Assembly (NCBI RefSeq): GCF_032854445.1
Contig: NC_088300.1
Coordinates: forward strand, 9,796,001-9,860,000
DNA length: 64,000 nucleotides
Reading direction: 5' to 3'
Source: Liolophura sinensis
Lineage: Eukaryota; Mollusca; Polyplacophora; Chitonida; Chitonidae
Program-made: the position numbers and the translations under genes
Shown: piece by piece, positions 1-12,229 of the stretch
Layout of the letters: each line of letters begins with the position of its first letter
Numbering within the stretch: position 1 is the stretch's first letter
Notes under the pieces: model-generated
What the model saw: the letters and a program-made list of their open reading frames with translations, nothing else
The model's database searches: none
Told to the model about the DNA's origin: nothing

Positions 1-1094
1 TAAAGAACTAGTGTGTCCATCAGGTTTGGTAGCACTCCATGTATCACTTTTCCACATATATGATTGGCATATATCGGCATATCCTGTATATGATCCCCAT
101 ATACACGTATATGATCGGGATATAACATCCTATATATGAATTCCTTGTACATGGATATGATTGGGATAGAACATCCTATATATGAATTCCTTGTACATGT
201 ATTTCTACTGGATGTACAGTGAGATCTTTATCAAACAAAGGCTGTGCAATCGTATTGTGTTGTGTAACAATACCCCGAACAACACTGACCACGAGTTGAC
301 AAAAATAGCTGACCGGCACAACAATAACAGCACTATTTGCCTCAGGCCTCGCCTTTACAGGTTAATTGGGTTTCTGTTAAGTTCACGTGTACTTAACACT
401 GAACGACAACCTAAAAAGAGATCATATGAAGGTCTCTTAACATTTAATCGGCCATTTTGTTAGTCCAAAATTTAAGTATGACGTCCCAACATTATCACTA
501 TCCAGTTCAAACATGAGGAATTATATATACAGGTAAAAGACATGATGAAAGAAAATCAAAGGCTCTGTCTACGCAGTAACGAGCCACACATATGTAATGT
601 GAATCTGACTTACGTATAGAAATACATTTTCGCGCGTCATATATTCAACAAAGGATGAATCGTGCTTATATTATGATGAAAAGGGTACCAGGTTTTGAGT
701 TCTGTGGACATATACACTGAACCTTTTAATGCAGAATTTATAACTTATCCCTAGCCTGCAGTGTTAGGAGCCGGAAGTTGTCACAGAAGACAGGTGCAGA
801 GGTCAAAGTACCTTAAATATGGGCGTCCATCAACCCATGAGTCTACTCTTCGGGCCTGTTCTGAAAGAGCCAAAGATCGGTGTTATTACTGTAGGGTACA
901 ACTTTGCTGAGGCACGAGCACCTGATATACATGGACATGTAAACAACACCGGAAAATGTAGATGAAGAGTTGATAAGCATCGGGCCATAAAGTGTTTATG
1001 GACATTCAAGTCAAGCACTGCTCAGAGTAAGACTGGGGAAAGAAAAAAATTACGGAAGGTAAGATATTTGTTGCTTTAGAGAAATTGTATATCG

Positions 1095-1184
<90 letters not shown>

Positions 1185-1846
1185 GCCCCCGTCATTCCTG
1201 ACGTTTGTAAGTTACCTCAATGAGTGGTGATTTTTTTCAAGCACTATCCGGATTCCTGCGCAATAACCCTAACCACTCTCGCTTGATTCATTTTCTCGTT
1301 TTCTCGTATGATTGTAGTTTAATACTGTTACGTACTCAAACATTTCACACTAGACGAGGGCTTCAGTTATTCATAGGCAACGTTTTTTGTGCAGAAGTAC
1401 CCGGAATAAACCACCAACCTTAGCCAAGTGACTGATGAATGCCATGTTGGTGGAATGTAAGTGATCTGCAAAGCTCTCCGTGCGACATCACCTGAACAGT
1501 TTTACGGAAGCTGTATACTGTTTATTTCCAGCATGCAAGGCCCAGAAAACCACGGAGAAAAGGAAATCTGAAGGACTCCCTGTCCAAGACTTGCACTGAA
1601 ATAATTCTTCGAGTATTCCAGCCATTCAAAGACAGACATCTTAACTCACTGTCCGATCAGAACCCGAACCGTCCCTCGTATGCGTGAAATATTCCTGAGT
1701 ATATATATTGTCAAACTCCAATCAAACAAACGAACAGTGTTTTAGGAGAAACATACTAGTCAAACAAGAAATGTTTGGTGTATCGACAGATTTGTTTGCT
1801 TGTTCCGATGCTGTTGTATGTATGATTAGCCACTTGGTTATTTTCA
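1..1846. other. Region upstream of the SLC46-like gene
   Basis: I see no convincing protein gene here. A roughly 46-bp imperfect tandem duplication lies near 110-200 (gggatataacatcctatata / gggatagaacatcctatata). A long (TA)n tract runs 1097-1180. A decayed SINE tail sits near 1675-1735 (gtgaaatattcctgag ... caatcaaacaaac). The stretch ends in a pyrimidine-rich acceptor (ggttattttcag) just before the coding exon. The SLC46-like transcript therefore probably has at least one 5' untranslated exon upstream, which I could not place. Confidence 0.5.
1097..1180. repeat. (TA)n microsatellite
   Basis: About 84 bases of uninterrupted TA dinucleotide, the longest simple repeat in the window. Its length is likely polymorphic. 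Confidence 0.95.
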
Positions 1847-1866
1847 GATAAATCAACTTGGAGGAG

Positions 1867-4800
1867 ATGGCAATCCCTGACCATTCTGAATGTCAAGAGA
1901 GGTCACCCCTCTTGAGCTCAAGCCAGTCATCTGCAGACCAGAAATTTCCACAAAGACCCAGATCAGTTCCTGTGGAAATTCTCCTCTTGTCCTATTTCGT
2001 GGCCTCCATGACGCTTGTACCTGTGGAACAGTTATACGTGTTTAGTCGTGTCAAGGACAAGCATGGCCAGAATCCATTGGCTCCAGCAGATAACTCTTCC
2101 ATAAAGTTAAAAAACGAAAGCAATACTGATAGAATAGACAGTCAGAGGTGCGTCTCTCAGTGGACTAATCTCTCGTCTTTTGACGCCGAAAACGACGTAC
2201 AGGCGGAAGCAGCCACATGGATGCTGGTGCTGACACTCTGCGAAAATGCATGTGCCATGATCTCTACTTGTCTCCTCGGAGCATTAATCGACATGAAGGG
2301 GAGGAAACTCGGTGTTGTTGTCCCGATGCTAGGCAGTCTCCTTAAAATTGTGGTCTTCTTGGCTGTGGTGCTGTTTGAACTGCCGATAGCCTTATTGATT
2401 TTGGCGGATGTATTGGAAGGTGCCTCTGGCTATTATGGAACCGTATTCTGTGCAGTTCTCGCTCATCTAGCGGACATAACAACAACAACAAAAGAAAAAG
2501 CCACCCGTATTAACATTGCCCTGGCCCTGAATGGCATCTGCATTGGACTGACCTATCTGGGAATGGGTTTCTTCATTTCCCACGCAGGCTTTGTGTACCC
2601 ACTATTATTCAGTCTTGTGATTCTCCTTATGTCACTCCCATTAGCGATTTTCCTTTTCCCAGAAACCCTGTCTGGGAAGCGTGAAGAACAAACTAAGTCT
2701 CGGTCTCTGAACCTGATTCATTTCTTGTCCGCATTCCTTTTGTACCACAAGAAGCATCCTGCAGGACGCCAGTGGAAGTTGCTGGCACTTGCCGCTTCTT
2801 TCTTCAGCTTCAATCTGGTCATCACAGGGCGGGGTAATGTCCAGTCCTTGTACCAGCTGGCATCGCCTCTGTGCTGGTCAGCGGTGGACATTGGCTACTT
2901 TGGAGCTGCTCAGACAATGGGTCAGCAGCTGGTCACCTTGGTCCTGTTTCCTGCACTGAGGAGAAGATTGTCCGAGCTCCCGATTGCCGTTTTTGGTACG
3001 CTCTCTGGAATAGCAGCCTGTCTACTACAAGCCTTTGCTACCACTGATCTGCTGATGTATACAGGTGAGCTAACTTTCTGTCTGCTACAAGCCTTTTGCT
3101 ACCACCGCCCTGCTGATGTATACAGGTAAGATAACTTTCTATCTACTTCAAGCCTTTGCTACCACCGACCTGCTGATGTATACAGGTAAGCTAACTTTCT
3201 GCCTACTTCAAGCCTTTGCTACCACCGACCTGCTGATGTATACAGGTAAGCTAACTTTCTGCCTACTTCAAGCCTTTGCTACCACCGACCTGCTGATGTA
3301 TACAGGTAAGCTAACTTTCTGTCCACTTCAAGCCTTTGCTACCACCGACCTGCTGATGTATACAGGTAAGCTAACTTTCTGTCTACTTCAAGCTTTTGCT
3401 ACCACCAACCAGCTGGTATATATAGGTAAGCTAACTGCCTGTCTGCTTCAAGCCTTTGCTACCACCAACCTGCTGATGTAAACAGGTAAGCTTACTTCGG
3501 TCTGGTTTGAAGTCAATCAGTTTCTTGACTTTAGATGCGCGTGGTAATTATTTATGCAACAAGTTTCCCTTGCCAGAAGTTATGTCAAGTGACAAGTCAT
3601 TAAATGGTAGAAGGTGCATAATCACATCTGATAACGGCTGTTAACATTGATCAAGTTTTGTTGTAAGATGTTGAACGTTGTTTTGAAAACTGAATTTGTG
3701 ATTATTTATCATAACGTCCATTAACGTAGACGACTGGTATACTAATGTCTGTTACCACGACCAGATTTAGCAGCGGAATAGCTAAATTTCAAGAAAACTA
3801 AAACAAAACAAATTATTTTGATGGGTATAGTCTAGTCTGGTAATGTCTTTGTCAATCGGTCAAATCTGTCAAATCAGCTTGACCAATCTGTAAGAATATC
3901 CCTTCAGTAAACATTGCACCTAATCAGCTGCAAGCCGTGAGCTTATCTCTAAATCAGAAGACTGAATTTTCCTGCTTCTTCATTTGTCTACATTTAGTGC
4001 ATGCTATATAACTCACTCCATGGGGAACCTCTCACCAATGCGATTGCCATGAGTTCGTCAAGCTCATTCTGGCTTCCTCTCTGATCGCACGTCGGAAGGC
4101 CTGCCATCAACCTGCGGAAGGCCGTAGGTTTTCCCCAGGCTCTGGTTTCTTCCCACCTTAAAGCTGGCCGCCGTCGTGTCTTTGAAATATTCCTGAGTTA
4201 GGAGTAAAACTTCAATCAACTAAGTAAATAAATAAATAAATTTAACGCCTTCTTCACCGCCTTCCATTATATCATGTGGTGGGTCAAAGTAAAGACAGCA
4301 CTCCACACCAAATTGAATAAGACATATCATTTATTGAAGGTAATGATATTACATAAGAACATATAAGAACAAGCAGAGCAAACTGTGCAGTGAAATTACA
4401 TGGTGCGAGGAACTTTTTCTTTTTTTCAGTTACGGTGGTTGGAGCTTTTCAAATGTTTGTGCGCCAACAGTGAAAACAGCCATGTCATCACTTGTCGGGC
4501 CACATGAACAAGGTACATATACGTCATCGTTAGTTGTATGCGAAATTCAGTGGCGTATTCAACACTGCGTTATCAATATAATGTTGATGGTCTGCGATAA
4601 TACGCGTAAAACATCAGTGGTGTGTATGATATGTGTATCGGTACATTAAACAGAACAAAAGTGAAACGTTCAGCTGCCGCTATAATGGAGGATGAAAGTT
4701 TCCAAACAATACTGATTGTTCATGATGACTTTGAAGCAGCCAGTATTCTAGTTCATGGCATCCACACATCTGCCGATCATCCCGTGGGCAACTCTCTTCC

Positions 4801-7800
4801 CAAACACCCTGACTCCTTCCAATACAGCGAGCATTCTTCGATAACCTCTTTTTAACGCTGCTTGCTTTCCGGGACACCTCACTTCCCGCCAGCTTTTTAA
4901 GTCACCCTGTTCTTCAGGACCTAGACTGGGGTCTAAAAAACAGGAAAAAAAAATACATGCCTTTAACGACAAATGACTTCAATTATCCAATCTTTATTAA
5001 TTTTGTAATAATGTTTACTTATTTGGACAACCACTTCCTTTCACGTAATTTTTTTGCAAATCTACTGGCCCCGGAACACGAACCTGTCTTAGACTTAAGT
5101 CAAAATTAGTGTTAACTTTCAAATAGTTCCCGCGCTAAAATTGTGATATATGTTAGAAATTAACATATTATCTCTTATCTGGTAGTTCTCTTAGTCTTTC
5201 AAGACAAAGTGGAAAATTCGTGTGTAAGCTGAAGTCTAAATTTAGAATTAAGTTAAGGCTAAGTCTAACCTACGTAAAAGACAGCTCTCTAATCCCGGGG
5301 GCAGAAAAGAAAGCCTAAAGATAAGATGATATGATGATGCTAATGTCCGACTGAATTCCCTATAATTTGATATTAGAAAAGGCGATAAGAGTACAGTATT
5401 TAAGTCATGGTTAATTCACTATACTAGAGAGCAGAACTTACCTCTCCCCGCATTGAGTGTCCCAAGTCGCTGATCAGCGGTGAAGTCTTCCCGTTCTCTG
5501 TATATGTCCCGCACATTGGTCGTATCGCGAATGAAGGCCCGGCACTTCCGGCTAGAATCGGTAACGTCATATGAAGTATTAAATTCGTCCAACGATAGGT
5601 TAGAGTTTCCAGTAAAGTCGCTGGTCAGTATCCAAGAGGCAACGCGGAGGTGTGGGTCAGTGCGGCTTGGTACAGGGATGGAGACCTGTACAGATTCTTC
5701 CTCTAGGTCATTATTAACTGGAGCCTCCTCCCTTTGGATCATGGCGGATTTACTCCGCTCAGGTAAGCTCAGAGGCTTGCATATGATTGGCTGGTTGACA
5801 GTACTTTGCTGACAGGCGGCTCACGTCCATTGAGTAGTTCACACACCATCGCTTCGTCCTTTACGTCGGTAGACATTGTTATAGCTGAGATGAGGTTTTC
5901 AAAGCGTACGGATTCAGCACTACTGTTAACTTCAAGGAAGACAAGGTCTTTGTTGTGACGCTTGAAGCGGGACTTGAAGATCGTTGGGCTGTTGCCTTGT
6001 GACTTATCTGGAGTGTGTGTTTCTCAAGGACTCTTGTCAGAGGTACAGGAGTGTAGACATATCTTCTCTCGCCTTTGTCTTTCGTGCCGATGTCCTGTCG
6101 TTTTGTCTTAGGCGTATATTTCCCAAGAACTCTTGGCTCGGCTAAAAAAGTGTGGAGATATTTTCCATCATCTCTGTCTTTGTTACCGAGGTCCTGTGGT
6201 TTTGCCCTAGAGATCTGTTTCGCAAGGACTCTTGGCTGAGGTGCCGGAGTGCAGAGATATTTTCTATCATCTCTGTCTTTGGTGCCGAAGTCCTGTGGTT
6301 TTGTCCTAGAGATCTGTTTCATTACTCTTGGTTGAGGTACCGGAACGTAAAGATATCTTCCCTCTCCTCTGTCTTTGGTGCGGAAGTTCTGTGGTTTTGT
6401 CCAAGAAATCGTAGTCTCACCAAGTTCTATTTCAAAAATCTCCACTATATCTGCAAGGCGGTTCCCCCTCTCGGTGAAGGTCAATAGTTGACGTTTCATC
6501 CTCACCGTGGTTTCTAGCCAGAATTCGCCGGAGCTCTCGACTCGGGAAGAGGTACTGTACCACATCACGTGGTCTAGCTCAGCAAACTTTAGGCGGGAAG
6601 TGCGTCTGGGGGGATTCACCGTGTTATCTCCGCTGGATACCGCTCGATCATAGTACTCCATGGTTACCGACTGGTTGTATAGGGCCTGTTATAACAAGCT
6701 GAGCAAAAGAAACTATATTAGTTTCGAAAACACTGCTAAAGTTATAAAAGCACGTTATGTTAGATTGTGTTATTTTATATATTTATTTACTAGATTGATG
6801 TTTTACGCCGTATTCAAGAATATTTCATTTATACGATGGCGGCCAGCGTTATGATGGGAGAAAACCGGGCCAAGTCAGGGGGAAACCCATTACCATCCGC
6901 AGGCTGCTGGCAGACCTTCCCAGGCACGGCCGAGGAGGAGGCGAGCATGAGGTGGTCTTGAACTCACACCCACTGATTTTTAGCTTTATCTCAATGAAGA
7001 GCGGCTAGTTTACAAAATGTCGTTCTCATTGAGGGGCGGCGAGTTTACAAACTGCTGATCTCCCCGAAGGTTGGCTTGTTTATAAAATGCAGTTCTCAGT
7101 AAAGTGTGACTAGTTTGCAAAATACTGTTCTGATTGAAGGGCGGCTGGTTCACAAAATCTCGTTGTCACTTGCTATATCTACGCGTGGTTTAAACACATT
7201 TATTCTTCACATTGGACAATAAAAGCGTAACTGAGATACATATTTGATTAACGACAACTTATATACGTGTACTAGCATTGTATAGGATTTGGAATAAATT
7301 TATGCACCTAGAATATTCCATGCCTCTGATCTGGGTATGATTCAAAACTATTGACTGTTATGTGATGGATAAATTCGTCAAGGTCACTCTTTGCAGAGAA
7401 ATGTTGGTAATAGGTGAATCCACGTTTTATAACGCAACAGAACGGAAAACGGTTACAGTAAGACATTGCCTTATTAGCCCTCATTAGCAACTCACATCAT
7501 TGCAGATAGCTGGGAGTTATCGGGCAGGGTCTGTCGGCATCACAAGTGTACTAACCATTAAGTCATATACATAAGTTTTGCCCAACATTAATTGAGGAAG
7601 TTTATGGGATCATGCAGTCTGCACTGCTATCACCAGTACTGACTTCAATATGATTGTTAAAATGTTAGTATTTTTAAAGTGACTTGATCACACCGACACA
7701 CATGCATTCTAGGTCAAACTGTGAAAAACGCGTACTAAAAAGTCAGTTTAATCCGGATTTTGTAACAGAACTTACGACTTATAGCTGCACCAAGTCTCTT

Positions 7801-9513
7801 TCCGAACTTCGTTGTGGAGAACAATGACGCGACGTCACAAACCCATGACGTCACTGTCGGGCTTCGGTTGTACCCGTGCTCGTGCTCGGGTCTCTCCGGC
7901 AGAGCGTCAAGCAGATGGCTTTGATGACTTTGATACTGTTCCATGACCTACACAGAATGACGTCTTTAGAATTACAAGCTGGATGAAGTGTCCATGAAAA
8001 TTACTGCAGGGCGGCATGTAGTGAACGTTGAGTTTGTTAAACTTATTGAATTTCTTCGTGCTGAATAGTTGGCCGTTGACTTAACGTCATGCTTCACATG
8101 TTCTAATGACGTTGCGCAGCATCTCAGCCAACCTAAAACATCATTTTTATAATCCCTCCCCGTATGAACGTGAATATATTTTAAAAGTTGTTGATGACAA
8201 TATTGTTTTTTGACTATCTCATGAGCCCTATAGGATATCTTATAGTGAGGTTTTCCAAAAACAGATATTAATAATGTGGATTTATTTTGCAATGCCAAAA
8301 TGCCGAACAGCATTAATATTATATCCTAATGTATTTTAAGTGGTTAGGTCCTGTGTTAGATTTAGCCAGGCCCAACGTTCCATTTCTTATTTATTGTGTT
8401 ACGGGAGCAGCTTTTCAGTAGCCAGCGGGAATTTCACTTTGGCTCAGTTGATAGGTCGCTGGACTTCGGTTGCAGAGACCTGGATTCCAACCCTTGTGTG
8501 ACCGACGTGGTGAAATCCTTTAACAATTACAACTGTATGACAAGACTGGTTTGATATTCAAACTCTTAACTTTTAATCCGCTGGACAAACCGTCACTTTG
8601 GCCCATTGGTAATGTACAACGATGGGATATTTTTTTATGTTTTGACATAAGTAAAGATATTGTTTCTTGGATAAACTATATAAAAACAAATGAAAATCTC
8701 TAATTCTTCTTTTCTTACCTGCAATCACGTCAAGTTAACATAACTCGGCGTATTATATCCGCATTTTGGGACGTAGTATCAAGATTTAGTCTGTTCTTGC
8801 GCAGGTGCCATGTTTGCCAGCCTCGGTATCATCCAGATGGTGTGCAGCTGCGTGGCACAGGTTGTCTTCAACTCCATCTATGTCGCCAGCCTCTCTGTCT
8901 TCCCGGGCACAGTCTTCCTTACCATGGCTGCATTACTTCTCACCACTTTTTTCTTATTATTGTAAGTATTACAACTGGATTTGAAACATCTAATGTACTA
9001 TATGGATGGATTATTGCTATATCTCGAAACTGGATTAAACATGTGATATTCAGACACCAGAAAAAAAAATCGGCTTTCAGTAGGATCTACTCTTTCTTAC
9101 AACATGTAATTTTAAATAGATGGCATACATTTACCTTTGATTGAGGTGGCTTGCATGCATGCTGTGACACGATTTTTTAAAATTCCTAACCACGATGCAA
9201 GTAGTGTACGGGAAGAGAATTTGTAGATTTCACCGCCCTCACTGTTCATAGGAATTTCATGACACTTGTCATCCACCGATATGCGTGGGAACGTCAGTAA
9301 CCTGCCAAATGTAGGGGGTTTGTCCCGAGCATTTCTGTTTTCCCGCCCATATACCTGACCACCATCGCACAGGTGGAAAAAGTATTTTGTTCTCATATAT
9401 AGCAGTTTCCTTTTCTTCACAGGTTGACGTATATTGGTACAAAAGGACCAGGTACTTATCTGTATAAAGCACAAACTGGGGATGAAGTAAGACAACCGAC
9501 CCTGTCTGAGTAG
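1867..9513 (+). CDS. SLC46-type major facilitator transporter (three coding exons)
   Basis: Exons 1867-3064, 8805-8961 and 9423-9513 (stop TAG) join in phase to 481 residues, close to the 450-470 usual for SLC46 members. The open frame extends to a TTG at 1858, but the first ATG is at 1867, after an acceptor at 1847. Family features are a hydrophilic N-terminus, a first external loop with N-glycosylation sites (NSS, NES, NLS), an MFS motif LLGALIDMKGRKLG after a membrane helix, and about twelve hydrophobic segments. The N-terminus holds ERSPLL (residues 11-16), an acidic dileucine signal typical of lysosomal proteins. SLC46 proteins move folate-like compounds or lysosomal catabolites with protons; the substrate here is unknown. 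Splice joins: ACAG/gtgagc, gcag/GTGCC, TT/gtaagt, cacag/GTTGACG. The exon 1 donor is the first unit of a 60-bp tandem array. A polyadenylation signal AATAAA lies at 9824. The large first intron contains another gene on the opposite strand. Confidence 0.88.
3020..3500 (+). repeat. 60-bp minisatellite made from the exon 1/intron 1 border of the SLC46-like gene
   Basis: About eight copies with an exact 60-bp period. Each copy contains the last 40 or so coding bases of exon 1 (aagcctttgctaccac ... gatgtataca) followed by a 5' splice site and the first intron bases. The first copy is the real exon end with donor gtgagc at 3065. Later copies carry the stronger-looking gtaagc. The second copy has one extra T (cctttt), which shifts its frame. 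The remaining copies are open in one frame as a 20-residue repeat (LLQAFATTDLLMYTG...). Confidence 0.95.
4035..4243 (+). mobile_element. tRNA-derived SINE, diverged copy
   Basis: The 3' part matches the SINE family seen elsewhere in the window: aagctggccgccgtcgtgtc, gaaatattcctgagt, caatcaac and a taaataaataaataaa tail. A degraded B-box-like segment (gagttcgtcaagctc) precedes it. It lies in intron 1 of the SLC46-like gene. Confidence 0.8.
4748..7944 (-). CDS. Nested gene of unknown function with 33-residue repeats (frames interrupted)
   Basis: I do not recognise the product. It lies antisense inside SLC46-like intron 1. Terminal exon 4748-4932 follows an excellent acceptor (tttttttttcctgttttttag) and joins in phase to the main exon's donor (GGGGAGAG/gtaagt, exon low end 5442). 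The main exon probably begins at 6685 after ttgttataacag. It encodes an N-terminal segment with ATG at 6661, four 33-residue repeats with core KPQDFGTKDRDDRKYL..TPxPQPRVL (about 6010-6410), then an acidic/serine-rich part (LVFLEVNSSAESVRFENL; IQREEAPVNNDLEEES). The good frame changes twice: at an (AC)n run near 6013-6020 and again near 5790-5812. A candidate first exon is 7776-7944 (ATG after an in-frame stop, donor gtaagt). Its phase does not fit 6685 directly, so an exon is missing or another indel exists. It could be a lineage-restricted gene or a decaying one. Confidence 0.55.
6010..6410 (-). repeat. 99-bp coding tandem repeat, four units
   Basis: Four consecutive units of 99 bases (33 codons, frame-preserving) in the nested gene. 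Units share KPQxxxTKDRxxxxYL and PRVL. The charged first half and proline-rich second half suggest an extended or linear-motif repeat rather than a known fold. Confidence 0.85.
6775..6975 (-). mobile_element. tRNA-derived SINE copy, reverse orientation
   Basis: Reading the minus strand gives the family's body and tail: ctggccgccatcgtataaat, gaatacggcgtaaaac and a short AT-rich tail. The tail end lies toward 6775. It is adjacent to the start of the nested gene's main exon. Confidence 0.8.
6980..7165. repeat. Diverged minisatellite, unit about 44 bp
   Basis: Four imperfect units of the form ctcaatgaagagcggctagt / tcattgaggggcggcgagtt followed by tacaaaat. Non-coding, in SLC46-like intron 1. 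Confidence 0.75.
7846..7853. promoter_or_regulatory. Palindromic CRE-like site TGACGTCA
   Basis: A perfect TGACGTCA lies inside the candidate first exon of the nested gene, with a second GACGTCAC about 16 bases away (near 7831). Such sites bind CREB/ATF factors near promoters. This would suit a transcription start just upstream on the minus strand, but no function is shown. Confidence 0.3.
8435..8520 (+). mobile_element. tRNA-like SINE head, second family
   Basis: tggctcagttgatag resembles a tRNA A box and ggattccaaccc, about 40 bases later, resembles a B box. No acceptor-stem pairing or CCA-type end is evident, so this looks like the promoter part of a tRNA-derived SINE rather than a tRNA gene. 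Confidence 0.45.
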
Positions 9514-11514
9514 GAAACTGTGTACCCATGGCTGTCAGCGGAATAATACGTCATTAGATGTAACCGATGCGCCAGATTAACGTTGAGTACGCGGACTGAA
9601 TATCCGTCATACATTGTGACTCAAAGCATGCGCAGTAGCTATAGTCAGCAGAGTGTGTTATTCAGAGATTCAGAGAGGTGTGATAGTGGTATGACTGTGT
9701 ATTGTCTTTGAGAGTTTTACAGTTACATTTGTCTTGGTGTGCTCACGAAAAACTGCGGTGTCACCAGCTTTCGTCATAGCCATAAGAAACTCCACTCCAA
9801 TAGCCTGGTATTTCGTCATAGGCAATAAAATATAATTTGTGGACTGATCACTGCTCAAGAAGTGGCATTGGGCGGGGTGGGCGTTTCAAACAGTTTCCAT
9901 GAGGGAGATTTTTAGGCAAAGCTACCTGAAGATAGAAGAAACAAAGCAGACATCTTAATGGGGAGTTGGCATATTTTTTAATCCCCTGAGGTGTGCCTAG
10001 TGCGAAGCAGGGTCTAGTCATTGCTACGTCAAGAATGATACATTGTATCAGTTCCTATTGTAACGTCGTAACGTCTTTAATGTGAAGTCATCAAGATGAG
10101 TTAGGAAGGAAATACCTAAAATAATGTCTAGGTAATGCTGCAGGGCGTTTGAAAAGTTCTCATTAGCTGAGTTGTTGAAATGAAGGCAGTTTGCTTCTTC
10201 ATTAATAAAGCAGTCAAAATTCATCTTTTTGTCTTGTTAAAATCTGTAACTTTACTTAATCTTTCCTAGGCAAAGTTTTCCACCTTCTACGCAAACATGT
10301 TCCGATGTTTACGCATGTTTACGCAGCACATGATTTGTATGTAGAGCCACAACCTTATCTGAACCATCAATATGGCGCTTCCTCCGATTGAATATACATC
10401 AGACCATTCTCATTAGGGTGAAACAGCTTCAATAATAGTATGTAACAAAGAAATATTATTTCCGTAAATATTCAATATAAAAACTGATGGATTTCAGTTA
10501 ACTTCGTTTTCTAGACGCCGCAAAAGGTTTTAAAACTATAACTGAAAACTTCAACACCACCTACAGACTCATTTCAGGAGCCTGCGCCTTTTGTTCACTG
10601 TAAAGAAATGTTCGACTAAATCGTAAACAAACGAATCTAGACTGGTGAAAAAACGATGTGTTTCATCATGCCCACACAAATCTTTCAAAACCTCCACCAA
10701 AATCTCCACCTTTTGTCTTCTCGATCTCCAGTAAATTAAGTTGAAAAATTGGTGTTGAATAGCCATAACTTAACTAGAAGGGTACTTTAGCCCATTATTC
10801 AACTCGTAGCAGGACGTAGCAGTCTTGCAGTGTCTCGCGCTGCGGCCTTTGCTGAGCATAAACATCCAATCAGTTGCAGAATTGAGAATTTGAGGCGTTT
10901 TAAGCTGTACTGAATAATATTTCTTTCTTGGAGGTCAGCATTAAGGTGGTGTTGGTGGTGTGTGTTGGGGGGGGGGGGACGGACAGAGCCCTTGGGGATC
11001 CCACGACCATCTGCAATTTGCTGACAGTTCTTTACACACACAACCGTGGTGAACTCTCAGCGACCGCATTGGTCAGAGGCTCTTGAGTCATTGCACCCCA
11101 GTGGCACCCTGTCCACTGGGCAATGGAGGATTTCCCAGGATATTACCAACTGACATGACAGTGTTAGGTGTTTCTCCGTCTGTAACCTTTGTAAAAACTG
11201 TTCAACTAAAAGGCGTTAAAATATCGATGATCTGGTGATAAACAGGCCTACTTTCAGACATTCTAAACGTCACCAAACAGTTATGCTATTAAAAAGAAAA
11301 TAAAGGTCATCAACAAAACGCCAAAAAAGTTACATTTGGCTACCTTGTTTAGAAAATGTAATATGTAGATTTTTCTCTTTGAGGACCAGCCATACAACTC
11401 TCGTCCATGTCTTTCAAAAACAGGATGTTCTCACCGATTCAGCTCTCATTTTTTAACTTAGTCAGCCAGGGACTTTGAAGTTTCTGGCCGTCAAGATCAA
11501 GATATCCGGAAACT

Positions 11515-11600
11515 TTTTTCAGGATTAATGCTGGCCACCGTCGCATAAGTAAAATACTCTTGAGTACGGAGTAAAACATAAAATAAATAAATAAATATAA
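11515..11600 (+). mobile_element. SINE 3' fragment
   Basis: Family 3' end only: aatgctggccaccgtcgcat, ctcttgagtacggagtaaaa and an aaataaataaataaat tail. Confidence 0.8.
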
Positions 11601-11739
11601 GCTAGAGTTCATAATCTTAACATGACATTCATTTGGATGGTGTACATCATCCAAAAACTGAAAAAATAATTGATTATACAACATATTATAACCTTGAACA
11701 TAATGTTATTTATTATTCATACACCCTATAAACAACACT

Positions 11740-12170
11740 TTACGAGATGAAGGGATCTCTCGATACACCAGATTACCAACACTTTATGAGATGATGGGAT
11801 CCCACGATGTACCCGTTAACACTATGAGATGGTGGGATCCCACGATATAACCGATAAACAACACTATGAGATGATGGGATCCCACGATGTGCTCGATAAA
11901 CAACACTCAATGAGATGATTGGATCCCACGATGTACCCGATGAACAACACTATGAGATGATGGCACCCCACGATGTACCCGATAAACAACACTCTATGAG
12001 ATGATAGGATCCCACGATCTACCCGATAAACAACACTCTATAAGATGATGGAATCCAACGATGTACCCGAAAACAACACTCTATGAGATGACGAGATCCT
12101 ACTATATACCCGATAAACACCACACTATGAGATGATGGCACCTCACGATGTAGCCGTTACAAAAAACACT
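11740..12170. repeat. Minisatellite, unit about 43 bp
   Basis: About ten units built on gatgatgggatcccacgatg followed by tacccgataaacaacac. Non-coding, just beyond the NWD-like 3' UTR. Confidence 0.92.
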
Positions 12171-12229
12171 TTAATGCCCCGTTCACACGGACCAAAATTC
12201 AAATTGTAAAATAGTCGGGAGCAAAAAAT

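Larger units (their letters stand above)
9514..12170. other. Region between the convergent SLC46-like and NWD-like genes
   Basis: Contains the SLC46-like 3' UTR (AATAAA at 9824), a poly-G run near 10969, a SINE 3' fragment (11515-11600), a likely NWD polyadenylation signal (tttatt on the plus strand, 11709-11714) and a 43-bp minisatellite. A minus-strand 65-codon ATG frame at 10569-10766 (MAIQHQFFNLIYW...) has a fairly protein-like composition. I cannot tie it to a transcript or family. Confidence 0.45.

Noticed and set aside
4035-4120. tRNA gene suggested by A/B-box-like motifs near SINEs
   Set aside because: Motifs are degraded, no cloverleaf pairing is evident, and the stretch continues into a SINE body and tail.
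10569-10766. 65-codon minus-strand frame as a separate gene
   Set aside because: Protein-like composition but no family match, no splice context and no neighbouring exon; mentioned only within the region entry.
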